64,000 bases of DNA from Bradyrhizobium manausense (GTDB lineage Bacteria > Pseudomonadota > Alphaproteobacteria > Rhizobiales > Xanthobacteraceae). Of the stretch, positions 46,150-55,334 are shown in pieces (within the stretch, counting starts at the first letter, position 1; every line of letters begins with the position of its first letter). The stretch is taken from assembly GCF_018130615.1 (NCBI RefSeq), contig NZ_JAFCKB010000003.1, forward strand, positions 434,001 through 498,000, in the 5' to 3' direction. The position numbers were made by a program, and so were the translations under genes. Under the pieces are notes generated by a model. The model did not search any database. It worked only from the letters and a program-made list of their open reading frames with translations, and was not told the DNA's origin.

Positions 46150-47638
46150 AACCAATGATCCCAGCATTGTCGTCATCAAGGACACCAATGCGCTGGTGAT
46201 CCATGCGCTCGATGAAGCCGCCGAGCGCCTCGGCCTGCACATTGGCCAGCCGCTGGCCAATGCCCGGGCGATGTGCCCGGACTTAAAGGTGTTCGACGCC
46301 GATGTCGTGGCCGATGCCAAGACGCTGAGCGACATCGCCGACTGGTGCGATCGCTTCACGCCGCTGGTGGCGCTCGATCCGCCGCACGGGCTGTTCCTCG
46401 ACATCACCGGCTGCGCGCATCTGTTCGGCGGCGAGGCCGCGCTGTTGCAGACGCTGGTTCGCGCGCTGGCGCGCCAGGGCTTTGCCGTCGGCGCAGCCAT
46501 TGCCGGCACCTCGGTCTGCGCGCGCACGCTGACACGGCAGACGCCTGGCGTTATTGTTGCCGATGGCGGGGAGGCGGCGGCGATCGACCGCTTTCCGGTG
46601 TCCGCGCTTGGTGCCGACGAGACGATTACGACTGGCCTGCGCCGCGCTGGCTTGAAGACCATCGGCGATGTCGCCTCGCGCAATCCGAGTGAAATCACGG
46701 CGCGGTTCGGTGCACGGTTCTCCACGCTGCTCGCGCATGCGCTGGGGCAGGGCGATGCGCCGATCAATCCGCGCAAGCCGCTGCCCGACTACATCGTGGA
46801 GAAACGCTTCGCCGAGCCGATCGCGACCGACACCATGATCGCGATGACGCTGTCGCGGCTGGCCGATACGTTGATCGCGTCCATGGAGAAGCAGGGCAAG
46901 GGCGCGCGCCGTCTGGAGGCCGCGTTCTTCCGCACCGACGGCGTGGTGCGTGCGATCATGGTCGAGACCGGACGTCCCGTGACGCGAAGTGCCGTGATCG
47001 ACCGGCTGTTCCGCGAACGGCTCGATGCGCTCGCCGATCCGCTCGATCCCGGTTTCGGTTTCGACATGGTGCGGCTGTCGGCAAGCCGCACCGAGATCGT
47101 GGTGCAGGAGCAGCGCGATCTCGATGCCCACGTCCATGACAATGACGAACTTGCCGCGCTGATCGACCGCATCGCCGCGCGGATCGGCGGAAAACGCGTC
47201 GTCGTGCATCTGCCGCAGGACACCCATATCCCCGAGCAGGCGGTGCTGGCCGCGCCGGCGCAGCATCATCTCGCCGTCGCCATGCAGGCCGAATGGCCGG
47301 CGCGCGCCGAGAGCGAACCGCCGCTGCGTCCCCTGCGGCTGTTCGACAAGCCGGAGCCGGTCACCGTGCCGTTTGCGACCGTGCCGGACGGTCCGCCGCA
47401 TCAATTCACCTGGCGGCGCGCGAAACACGCGGTGGTGCGGGTGGAAGGGCCCGAGCGCATCGCCATGGAATGGTGGCGGCAGGACGGCAAGCAGCTGACG
47501 CGGGATTATTTCCGCATCGAGGATGCCGAGGGCCTGCGCTTCTGGATCTTTCGCGATGGTCTTTACGAGGGCGAGGTGTTCGACGCCGACGGCAAGCCCG
47601 CGCCGCCCAACTGGTATGTGCACGGTCTCTTCGCATGA
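46046..47638 (+). CDS. imuB: ImuB, Y-family polymerase-like mutasome subunit
   Basis: A 530-residue member of the DNA polymerase Y family. The first catalytic motif, HVDMDAFFAS-like in active enzymes, is replaced by SLWLPRLPIDRI, and the SIDEAYLD motif by LDPPHGLFLDITG. Its active-site carboxylates are therefore missing or displaced, in line with ImuB being an inactive scaffold that recruits the beta clamp and DnaE2. The ATG at 46046 lies inside the 3' end of imuA. Its stop overlaps the dnaE2 start (ATGA), so all three genes are tightly coupled. Confidence 0.92.
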   Translation: MSASSLNRRRILSLWLPRLPIDRIQRFFNSAGLGKTNDPSIVVIKDTNALVIHALDEAAERLGLHIGQPLANARAMCPDLKVFDADVVADAKTLSDIADWCDRFTPLVALDPPHGLFLDITGCAHLFGGEAALLQTLVRALARQGFAVGAAIAGTSVCARTLTRQTPGVIVADGGEAAAIDRFPVSALGADETITTGLRRAGLKTIGDVASRNPSEITARFGARFSTLLAHALGQGDAPINPRKPLPDYIVEKRFAEPIATDTMIAMTLSRLADTLIASMEKQGKGARRLEAAFFRTDGVVRAIMVETGRPVTRSAVIDRLFRERLDALADPLDPGFGFDMVRLSASRTEIVVQEQRDLDAHVHDNDELAALIDRIAARIGGKRVVVHLPQDTHIPEQAVLAAPAQHHLAVAMQAEWPARAESEPPLRPLRLFDKPEPVTVPFATVPDGPPHQFTWRRAKHAVVRVEGPERIAMEWWRQDGKQLTRDYFRIEDAEGLRFWIFRDGLYEGEVFDADGKPAPPNWYVHGLFA

Positions 47639-50600
47639 ATACGCTTGCTTATGCCGAGATCGGCATCACCACCAATTTCTCCTTCCTGCGTGGCGGCTCG
47701 GATCCGCGCGCCTATGTGCACCAGGCCAGCAAGCTCGGCATTCCCGTGATCGGCATTGCCGATCACAACACGCTCGCCGGCGTGGTGCGGGCCTACAGCG
47801 AGCTCGACAATGACAAGGTGCTGCACAAGCCAAAGCTGCTGATCGGCGCGCGCATCGTCTTCATCGACGGCACGCCCGACATTCTCGTCTACCCGCGCGA
47901 CCGCGCCGCCTATGGCCGGCTCTGCCAGCTTCTGACCCGGGGCAAGCGCGGCGACGACATCACGCGGATCGAGAAGGGCGAATGCCATCTCACCTTCGCC
48001 GATTTGCTGGAGTTTTCTGAAGGCCAGCTCCTGGTCCTGACGCTGCCGCATCGCTTTGAGGATGCGAAGGCGATGGATGTGCTTTCAAAACTCAAAGCCA
48101 GCCGCTCCGAAGGCGTGTGGCTCGCCGCGAGCCTGATCTATCGCGGCGACGACCGCCGCCGCCTGGCGCGGCTCGACAATCTCGCCGCCAAAGCAAAAGT
48201 GCCGCTGCTCGCGACCAACGAGGTGCTCTATCACGATCCCGGACGCCGCCCGCTGCAGGATGTGCTCACCTGCATCCGGGAAAAGACCACGATCGAGGCG
48301 GTCGGACGTAAGCTGGAAGCTAATGCCGAGCGCTTTCTGAAGACGCCCCGCGAGATGTCCCGGCTGTTCCGCGATTTTCCCGAGGCGGTCGCGGAGACCA
48401 TGCGCTTTGCGGACACAATCGAGTTCTCGCTCGATCAGCTCAAATACCAGTATCCGGACGAGCCGGTGCCGCCGGGCAAGACCGCGCAAGGGCATCTGGA
48501 GGACCTGACCTGGGCGGGCGTCGATAAATATTTTGGCGGCAACATCGACGACAAGCTGCGCGCGACCCTCAAGAAGGAGCTCGCGCTGATCGCCGAGCTG
48601 AAATACGCGCATTACTTCCTGACCGTGCACGACATCGTCCATTACGCCCGCAGCCAGAACATTCTGTGCCAGGGTCGCGGCTCGGCGGCGAATTCGGCCG
48701 TCTGCTACGTGCTCGGCATCACCTCGGTCGACCCGACCAAGGTCGATCTGTTGTTCGAGCGCTTCATCTCCAAGGAGCGGCTGGAGCCGCCCGACATTGA
48801 CGTCGATTTCGAGCATTCGCGCCGCGAGGAGGTGATGCAATATGTCTATCGCCGCTACGGCCGCCACCGCGCCGCGATCATCGCCACCATCATCCACTAT
48901 CGTCCGCGCAGCGCCATCCGCGATGTCGGCAAGGCGCTGGGCCTGACCGAGGACGTCACCGCCGCGCTCGCCGACACCGTCTGGGGTAGCTGGGGCAAGG
49001 GTCTCAACGACATGCAGGTCAGGCAGGCCGGGCTCGATCCGCAAAACCCCATGATCAACCTCGCGGTCGAGCTTGCGACCGAGCTGATCGAATTCCCGCG
49101 CCATCTCTCCCAGCATGTCGGCGGCTATGTGCTGACGCAGGACCGGCTCGACACCTATGTGCCGATCGGCAACGCGGCGATGGACGACCGCACTTTTATC
49201 GAGTGGGATAAGGACGATGTCGACGCGCTCAACATGATGAAAGTCGACGTGCTCGCGCTGGGCATGCTGACCTGCATCAGGAAATGCTTTGATCTGATCG
49301 ATCAGCACAAGGGCAAACGCTGGGTTCTGGCGACCGTCCCGCAGGACGATCCCAAGGTTTACGACATGCTGTGTGAGGGAGAATCGCTCGGCGTGTTCCA
49401 GGTCGAGAGCCGCGCGCAGATGAACATGCTGCCGCGCCTGAAGCCGCGGACCTTCTACGATCTCGTCATCGAGGTCGCGATCGTGCGTCCGGGGCCGATC
49501 CAGGGCGACATGGTGCATCCTTATCTGCGCCGGCGAAACGGTCTGGAGAAGGTGACCTATCCCTCGCCATCGCCCGAGCATGGTCCCGCGGATGAGCTCT
49601 ACAAGGTGCTGCACAAGACGAAGGGCGTGCCCCTGTTCCAGGAGCAGGCAATGCGTATTGCGATCGAGGCAGCAAAGTTCACCTCTGAGGAAGCCAACGG
49701 CCTGCGCCGCTCGATGGCGACCTTCCGCAATGTCGGCACCATCGGCCAATACGAGGAAAAGCTGATCGGCAACATGGTCGCGCGCGGTTACGATGCCAAT
49801 TTCGCCAGAAGCTGCTTTGACCAGATCAAGGGTTTCGGCTCCTACGGCTTCCCGGAGAGCCATGCCGCGAGCTTCGCCCAGCTCGTCTACATCTCGTCAT
49901 GGTTGAAATATCATCATCCCGACGCCTTCTGCTGCGGCCTCCTGAGCTCGCAGCCGATGGGCTTCTACGCGCCGGCGCAGATCGTCGGCGATGCCCGCAA
50001 GAACGGCGTCGAGGTGCGCGAGATCGACGTGTCCTACAGCTTTGCGCAGAACACGCTGGAGAACACTGACGACAGATATTGCGCCGTCCGCCTGGGTTTT
50101 CGCCAGATCGACGGGTTTCACTGGCTCGATCCCGATGAGGAGTTCCTCAAGGCGGAGCAAGCGAAGCGGCAGGACAAGGTCCATGTCACTCAGGAGGACT
50201 GGGCCGATCGCATCATCAAGGCTCGCGACCGCCAGCGGTTCACCTCGCTCGAAGATTTTGCCCGCGACACCGGCCTGCCCAAGCGCGCGCTGATCCTGCT
50301 GGCGGACGCTGATGCATTCGGCTCGCTCGGGCTCGATCGCCGCGAGGCGCTGTGGCAGGTGCGGCGGCTGCCCGACGATGTGGCGCTGCCGCTGTTCGAG
50401 GCGGCGACCGCGCGCGAGCAGCCGGACGAGCATGCCAAGCCACTCCCCGTGATGCCGCGGCCCGAACAGGTCGTCGCCGACTACCAGACCATCCGGTTGT
50501 CACTCAAAGGCCACCCGATGGAATTCCTGCGCGAGACGTTTTCGCGCGAGCGGATCGTCGCCTGCAAGGAGATCAGTCACGAGAACGAGCGGCGGCGCGT

Positions 50601-51009
50601 CCGCTGCGCCGGCGTGGTGCTGGTGCGGCAGCGGCCGGGCAGCGCCAGCGGCGTCGTGTTCATGACGCTGGAGGACGAAACCGGCATCGCCAATGTCGTG
50701 GTGTGGCCCAAGGTCATGGAGCAGTACCGCAAAGAGGTGATGGGTGCGCGCCTCATCGAGGTCCAGGGCTATATCCAGAGCAGCCCCGAGAAGGTGACGC
50801 ATCTGATCGCCCAGCGCATGATCGACCGCTCGCACGATCTGGTCGGGTTGGCCAATGACGCGCTGAGCCGCAAGCCTCCGGTCCCGGCAGGCGCCGACCT
50901 GATCGAGTCGCTCAATGACGACCGCCGCGACCACGCGGACATGCCAGCCCAAAAAATCCGCCACCCCCGCAACGTCCGCATCCTGCCGCCGTCGCGGGAT
51001 TTTCATTGA
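47635..51009 (+). CDS. dnaE2: DnaE2, error-prone DNA polymerase III alpha subunit
   Basis: A 1124-residue C-family polymerase. The N-terminal PHP domain starts AEIGITTNFSFLRGGS and includes GIADHNTLAG. The catalytic palm has PPDIDVDFEHSRREEV with the polymerase aspartates. The finger part has QGRGSAANSAVCYVLGI, followed by a helix-hairpin-helix and an OB-like domain (GVVLVRQRPGSASGVVFMTLEDETG). DnaE2 carries out mutagenic lesion bypass under SOS control. Its start overlaps the imuB stop by four bases. It completes the imuA-imuB-dnaE2 cassette. Confidence 0.96.
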   Translation: MNTLAYAEIGITTNFSFLRGGSDPRAYVHQASKLGIPVIGIADHNTLAGVVRAYSELDNDKVLHKPKLLIGARIVFIDGTPDILVYPRDRAAYGRLCQLLTRGKRGDDITRIEKGECHLTFADLLEFSEGQLLVLTLPHRFEDAKAMDVLSKLKASRSEGVWLAASLIYRGDDRRRLARLDNLAAKAKVPLLATNEVLYHDPGRRPLQDVLTCIREKTTIEAVGRKLEANAERFLKTPREMSRLFRDFPEAVAETMRFADTIEFSLDQLKYQYPDEPVPPGKTAQGHLEDLTWAGVDKYFGGNIDDKLRATLKKELALIAELKYAHYFLTVHDIVHYARSQNILCQGRGSAANSAVCYVLGITSVDPTKVDLLFERFISKERLEPPDIDVDFEHSRREEVMQYVYRRYGRHRAAIIATIIHYRPRSAIRDVGKALGLTEDVTAALADTVWGSWGKGLNDMQVRQAGLDPQNPMINLAVELATELIEFPRHLSQHVGGYVLTQDRLDTYVPIGNAAMDDRTFIEWDKDDVDALNMMKVDVLALGMLTCIRKCFDLIDQHKGKRWVLATVPQDDPKVYDMLCEGESLGVFQVESRAQMNMLPRLKPRTFYDLVIEVAIVRPGPIQGDMVHPYLRRRNGLEKVTYPSPSPEHGPADELYKVLHKTKGVPLFQEQAMRIAIEAAKFTSEEANGLRRSMATFRNVGTIGQYEEKLIGNMVARGYDANFARSCFDQIKGFGSYGFPESHAASFAQLVYISSWLKYHHPDAFCCGLLSSQPMGFYAPAQIVGDARKNGVEVREIDVSYSFAQNTLENTDDRYCAVRLGFRQIDGFHWLDPDEEFLKAEQAKRQDKVHVTQEDWADRIIKARDRQRFTSLEDFARDTGLPKRALILLADADAFGSLGLDRREALWQVRRLPDDVALPLFEAATAREQPDEHAKPLPVMPRPEQVVADYQTIRLSLKGHPMEFLRETFSRERIVACKEISHENERRRVRCAGVVLVRQRPGSASGVVFMTLEDETGIANVVVWPKVMEQYRKEVMGARLIEVQGYIQSSPEKVTHLIAQRMIDRSHDLVGLANDALSRKPPVPAGADLIESLNDDRRDHADMPAQKIRHPRNVRILPPSRDFH

Positions 51010-51101
51010 GGCTGTGAGTGCGGAATGTTGCCTCACCCGTCATTGCGAGCTTCGCGGGCAATGACGAGTCTGTTGAAGCGATCGCGCACCTCACCCTCAG
51101 T

Positions 51102-51186
51102 CGTCATGCCCGGGCTTGTCCCAGGCATCCACGTCTCTAAGGGGTGCGGCTGCGCGTGGATGGCCGGAACAAGCCCGGCCATGACG
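51102..51186. repeat. Palindromic intergenic repeat (type C)
   Basis: CGTCATGCCCGGGCTTGTCC on the left and GGAACAAGCCCGGCCATGACG on the right (positions 51166-51186) form long imperfect inverted arms, with further pairing GCATCCACG/CGTGGATGG inside. The pattern is one I associate with dispersed repeats of Bradyrhizobium. It separates the convergent dnaE2 and SDR genes and can fold as a long hairpin. Confidence 0.75.
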
Positions 51187-51200
51187 GCGGAACGAGCGCC

Positions 51201-51971
51201 TCAAAAATTCACCCGGTTCGAGATCGCGCCGTCGACGACGAGATTGGCGCCCGTCGTGAACGATGACGCCGGGCTTGCCAGAAACACCGCGGCGTTTGCG
51301 ATCTCCTGTGGCGTCGCCATGCGTCCCATCGGATTGCGCTTCATCGCGTCGCTGTAGCGCTCGGGCATGTTCTTCTCGATCATGTTCCAGACGCCGCCCT
51401 CGAAGTAGACGGTACCGGGCGAGACCACGTTCACGCGGATCTTCTTCTTGGCGTATTGCCGCGCCAGCCCCTTGGCCATGTGGATCAGCGCCGCCTTGAT
51501 CGGGCCGTAGGAGCTGGCGAGATCGGCCTGCGCCGCCGAGATCGAGGAGATGATGACGAAGGCGGCATCGCCGCGCGTCTCGCCGCTTGTCTCGAGGAAC
51601 GGTCGCGCCGCGTCGAACGCCTGTACGGCGCCGAGCACGTCGAGCCGGAAATTCTGCTCCCACGATGCGGGGTCGTGGCCTTGCGCCATGGCGCCGGCAT
51701 TGGAAAACAGCATGTCGATGCCGCCGAGTTCCTTGGCAGCGCCCTCGACCCACGCCTTCAGCGCAGCACCGTCGGAAACGTCAACCGCGCCGCCGGTGGC
51801 GCGGATGCCGCTTGCCTTCAGCTCAGCGACGGTGGCGGCAACCTGCTCCGCATTGCGCGCGCACACCGCGACATGCGTGCCTTCCCCGGCCAGCGTCGCA
51901 GCGATCGACCGACCGATACCGCGCGTGCCGCCGAGAACGATGGCGTTTCTGCCCTTGAGACCGAGATCCAT
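51201..51971 (-). CDS. SDR family oxidoreductase
   Basis: A 256-residue short-chain dehydrogenase/reductase. It has the NAD(P) loop GGTRGIGRSIA near residue 13, the NAG motif (FSNAGAMA), the catalytic Ser in IISSISAAQ and the YxxxK pair in SSYGPIKAAL. It uses NAD(P)H on an unidentified carbonyl or hydroxyl compound. An AAGGAA-like ribosome-binding site precedes the ATG. It stands alone, with repeats on both sides. Confidence 0.9.
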   Translation of the reverse strand: MDLGLKGRNAIVLGGTRGIGRSIAATLAGEGTHVAVCARNAEQVAATVAELKASGIRATGGAVDVSDGAALKAWVEGAAKELGGIDMLFSNAGAMAQGHDPASWEQNFRLDVLGAVQAFDAARPFLETSGETRGDAAFVIISSISAAQADLASSYGPIKAALIHMAKGLARQYAKKKIRVNVVSPGTVYFEGGVWNMIEKNMPERYSDAMKRNPMGRMATPQEIANAAVFLASPASSFTTGANLVVDGAISNRVNF

Positions 51972-52026
51972 TGTTTGATTTTCCTTCTTGTTGATCGCGC
52001 GCGGATGGACGGTGTGCCTTCCCGAC

Positions 52027-52148
52027 GTCGTCCTGGCGAAAGCCAGGACCCATTACCACAAATCCGTGTTGTTACGTGATGCCGTAGCCAAAGTGCATTT
52101 CCACAACATGCGACCGGGGTAATAGGTCCTGGCCTCCGCCATGACGAC
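52027..52148. repeat. Palindromic intergenic repeat (type D)
   Basis: The outer arms GTCGTC/GACGAC and the inner arms CCAGGACCCATTACCAC / GTAATAGGTCCTGG (near 52044-52060 and 52122-52135) form an imperfect inverted repeat of about 120 bases. The ACCCATTACCAC arm is typical of a dispersed Bradyrhizobium repeat that pairs with a GTGGTAATGGGT copy. It lies between the SDR and small-membrane-protein genes. Confidence 0.7.
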
Positions 52149-52166
52149 ACCGAATATGCGTCGTCG

Positions 52167-52454
52167 TCACTCCGGCGCCGCCCCCACCGGCGGGCCGCCG
52201 GGCGGGCGGTGCAGGAAGGTCAGCGACGCGTAGGCGCCGACCCAGGAGCCGATCGCGGCGAATGCGACGTAGAAAGCGTTTTCGGTGTAGCTGATCACGG
52301 CGTAGGACGAGAGCAGATACCAGATGGCGCTCCAGCTCGCCGCCGGCACGCGCTTGCGTGCAACGACGGCGGAGGTGAACATCACATAGACCGCGTCGGT
52401 GGCCGCGGTTGCGACGAACACGGCGCCTGCGGTGAGGGGATCGATGGCGGCCAT
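52167..52454 (-). CDS. Small hypothetical membrane protein
   Basis: A 95-residue protein with three hydrophobic stretches (AVFVATAATDAVYVMFTSAVVA, SAIWYLLSSYAVISY, FYVAFAAIGSWVGAYASLTFL) and a Pro-rich C-terminus. A GAGGAA ribosome-binding site precedes the ATG. I do not recognise a named family. It starts divergently from the CoA transferase gene with only 56 bases between them. Confidence 0.65.
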   Translation of the reverse strand: MAAIDPLTAGAVFVATAATDAVYVMFTSAVVARKRVPAASWSAIWYLLSSYAVISYTENAFYVAFAAIGSWVGAYASLTFLHRPPGGPPVGAAPE

Positions 52455-52510
52455 TGCATTTCCTCATATGCTCATGAATGCTCGCAAAAAACTAAGGGAG
52501 AGAAGCGGCC

Positions 52511-53905
52511 ATGCAAAGCCCCGCCGACACTCTGAGGGATATCTGGACCTCCGCCGGAGGCGATGCGGCCGCGCTTCAACATGTGCGGCTGACCGGCGAA
52601 GAGCCGCAGGTCCCGTCCTCGTTTCGCGTCGCCGTCGCGGGGCAAACGACGATCGCAGCCGCCGGCCTTGCCGCTGCCGAGATCTGGAGGCTGCGCAGTG
52701 GCGAAGCGCAGGACGTCACCGTCGATCTCCGCCATGCTGTCGTCGAATGTCGTTCCGAGCGTTATCTGCGCCTCGACGACAAGCCGCCGCCTCCGGCCTG
52801 GGACGCCATCGCCGGCGTCTACAAGACCGGCGACAACCGCTTCGTCCGCTGTCACACCAACTTTCCGCATCACCGCGACGCCGTCTGCAAGGTGCTCGGC
52901 TGCGAGGCGGAGCGCGAGAAGGTGCAGGCCGCACTGATGCAGTGGAAGGGCGCGGATTTCGAGACCGCGGCCTATGCCGCCGGCGGCGTCGTTGCGCTGA
53001 TGCGCTCTTACGACGAATGGTCCGCGCTGCCGCAGGCGCGCGCGCTCGCCGAATTGCCGCTGCTCTCGGTCGAGAAGATCGGTGACGCCCCGCCAAAGCC
53101 GTGGCCTGAAGGCGATCGTCCGCTCGCAGGTCTGCGCGTGCTCGATCTCTCCCGCGTCATCGCAGGCCCAGTCGCGGGCCGCACGCTCGCCGCGCACGGT
53201 GCGGATGTGCTGCTGGTCTCCGGGCCCGATCTGCCGGCGATTCCCTGGCTCACCATCGACACCGGCCGTGGCAAGCTCACCACCTTCATCGAGCTGAAGA
53301 GCGAAGCGGGCAGGGCGCAGATGCGCGCATTGTTGAAGGACGCCGACTTTGTCTCGCAAGGCTATCGTCCGCGCGCGCTCGCCAGCCTCGGCTTCTCGCC
53401 GGAGCAAGCAGTGGAGATCAATCCCGGCATCGTCTACGTCACGCTGTCGGCATATGGCCATGCCGGTCCCTGGGCCGAGCGGCGCGGCTTCGATTCACTG
53501 GTACAGACCACGACAGGTTTCAACGATGCGGAAGGCAAAGCCGCCGGCATCGACGGTCCCAAGGAATTGCCGGCGCAGATGCTCGACCACGCCACCGGCT
53601 ATCTGATGGCGTTCGGCGCGATGTTGGCGAAGGCGCGCCAGGCCCGCGAAGGCGGCAGCTGGCATGTGCGCGTATCGCTCGCGCAGACCGGACGCTGGCT
53701 GTGGAATCTCGGCCGGCTCGACAGCGGCCTCAGCACCCCGGATCTTACGGGCGAGGCCGTACATGCTGCGTTCATGGAAACGGTGTCATCTGGCTTCGGC
53801 ACGCTGAAGGCGGTGCGCCATTCGGCCGTGCTGTCGAGGACGCCGGCGCAATGGAGCCGTCCGGCGATGCCGCTCGGCAGCCATCCGCCGCAATGGCCGC
53901 GCTGA
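52511..53905 (+). CDS. Class III CoA transferase (CaiB/BaiF family)
   Basis: A 464-residue family III CoA transferase, which moves CoA between carboxylic acids through a covalent aspartyl intermediate. The core domain starts at LAGLRVLDLSRVIAGPVAGRTLAAHGADV (residues about 208-236). It includes GRGKLTTFIELKS and the active-site-like GFDSLVQTTTGF. An N-terminal region of about 200 residues precedes it, so the protein is rearranged or extended compared with standard 400-residue members. The acid substrate is unknown. A GGGAG ribosome-binding site precedes the ATG. Confidence 0.85.
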   Translation: MQSPADTLRDIWTSAGGDAAALQHVRLTGEEPQVPSSFRVAVAGQTTIAAAGLAAAEIWRLRSGEAQDVTVDLRHAVVECRSERYLRLDDKPPPPAWDAIAGVYKTGDNRFVRCHTNFPHHRDAVCKVLGCEAEREKVQAALMQWKGADFETAAYAAGGVVALMRSYDEWSALPQARALAELPLLSVEKIGDAPPKPWPEGDRPLAGLRVLDLSRVIAGPVAGRTLAAHGADVLLVSGPDLPAIPWLTIDTGRGKLTTFIELKSEAGRAQMRALLKDADFVSQGYRPRALASLGFSPEQAVEINPGIVYVTLSAYGHAGPWAERRGFDSLVQTTTGFNDAEGKAAGIDGPKELPAQMLDHATGYLMAFGAMLAKARQAREGGSWHVRVSLAQTGRWLWNLGRLDSGLSTPDLTGEAVHAAFMETVSSGFGTLKAVRHSAVLSRTPAQWSRPAMPLGSHPPQWPR

Positions 53906-54056
53906 AGCTGACGTGAAGCTGACGTGACGCAAAATTTTAACGCAAACCGACGGACACCCCGCGTTTTTTAGGTTGTTTGAAATCGCAATTCGGCACTATT
54001 AGCGCGACCGATGAGGCAGTCGTTTGCCGAGATCGTCGCAGACATGACCGGGCCCC

Positions 54057-55301
54057 ATGGCAGCTGAAAATACCAAGAGATTGCAGGTGCTTACAAAACG
54101 ACGGGCCGTCACCTCCGTAGTTTTACTGGCACTTGCCGGGGCTGGTGCCTACGGCTTCCTGTTCGCGGACGCCAAGGAGAAGAAGCACTCCGAAGTCTCC
54201 AGCCAGTCGCGCAAGAACGCCCAGAATTTCACGCCGACGCCGTCCGAGTGGGCGACACTGACGATCGAGCCGGTCAAAGCCAAAACCTTCCGTGCCGAGT
54301 ACGTCACCGAAGGCAAGGTCGCGGTCGATGAAGACCGCTCGACGCCGGTGTTCTCGCCCTATGCAGGCCGGGTGACCAAGCTGCTCGCCAAGCCCGGCGA
54401 GAGCGTGACCCAGGGTCAACCGCTGTTCACAATCGAGGCCGCCGATACCGTGCAGGCCCAGAACGATTACATCGCGGCGATGACGTCGCAGAACAAGGCA
54501 AAGTCGGCGCTCGAGCTTGCCGACATCCAGTATCGGCGCGCCAAGGACCTCTACGAAGGCCGCGCCATTCCGCTCAAGGATTTCCAGCAGGCGGAAGCGA
54601 CCCAGGTCCAGGCGCAGAACGACATGCGCTCCTCGGTGACGGCGCTGGAAGCCGCAAACAACAAGCTGCGCATTCTCGGTTTCACCGACGAGACGATCAA
54701 GGCGTTCCAGAGCAAGAGCACGATCAATCCGGAGATCACGATCTACGCGCCGATCGCGGGTACGGTCGTGCAGCGCAAGATCGGCCCCGGCCAATACGTA
54801 AATTCCGGTGCCAGCGATCCGGTCTTCGTGATCGGCGACCTGTCCTCGGTCTGGCTCACTGCCTTTGTGCGCGAGAGCGATGCCGCCTCCGTCGCCGTCG
54901 GGCAGGATATCGCGGTCAATGTGATGGCGCTGCCGGGCCGTCCGCTGACTGCCAAGATCAATTACGTCGCCGCCGCGATCGATCCCAACACCCGTCGTCT
55001 GCTGGTTCGCGCCACCATCGACAACAAGGACGGCCTGCTCAAGCCGGAGATGTTCGCCAACGTCACGATCTATTCGGCCGGCGATCGCGCGGCGCCTGCG
55101 GTGCCGAAGCAGTCGCTGATCTACGAAGGCAATCAGGTCCGGATCTGGGTCGCGCGTGAGGACAAGTCGGTCGAGCTCCGTCAGATCAAGATCGGCCTTA
55201 TCAATGGCAACCTCGTCGAGGTGACCAGCAACCTGAAGCCCGGCGAACAGATCGTCGTCAAAGGCAGCCTGTTCATCGACCGCGCGGCGTCCGGTAGCTG
55301 A
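54057..55301 (+). CDS. RND efflux periplasmic adaptor (membrane fusion protein)
   Basis: A 414-residue adaptor with an N-terminal membrane anchor (residues 20-37). A lipoyl/barrel-sandwich domain follows (VFSPYAGRVTKLLAKPGESVTQGQPLFTIEA), then an alpha-hairpin (about 125-210), a second half-barrel (ITIYAPIAGTVVQRKIGPGQYV) and a beta-barrel domain. It links the inner-membrane pump to an outer-membrane channel. It precedes the permease gene by 33 bases. The likely outer channel is a TolC-type protein; one is encoded 5 kb further on. Confidence 0.9.
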   Translation: MAAENTKRLQVLTKRRAVTSVVLLALAGAGAYGFLFADAKEKKHSEVSSQSRKNAQNFTPTPSEWATLTIEPVKAKTFRAEYVTEGKVAVDEDRSTPVFSPYAGRVTKLLAKPGESVTQGQPLFTIEAADTVQAQNDYIAAMTSQNKAKSALELADIQYRRAKDLYEGRAIPLKDFQQAEATQVQAQNDMRSSVTALEAANNKLRILGFTDETIKAFQSKSTINPEITIYAPIAGTVVQRKIGPGQYVNSGASDPVFVIGDLSSVWLTAFVRESDAASVAVGQDIAVNVMALPGRPLTAKINYVAAAIDPNTRRLLVRATIDNKDGLLKPEMFANVTIYSAGDRAAPAVPKQSLIYEGNQVRIWVAREDKSVELRQIKIGLINGNLVEVTSNLKPGEQIVVKGSLFIDRAASGS

Positions 55302-55334
55302 TCGACGAGCCCCAAGAAACTGCGAAGAAACTGA

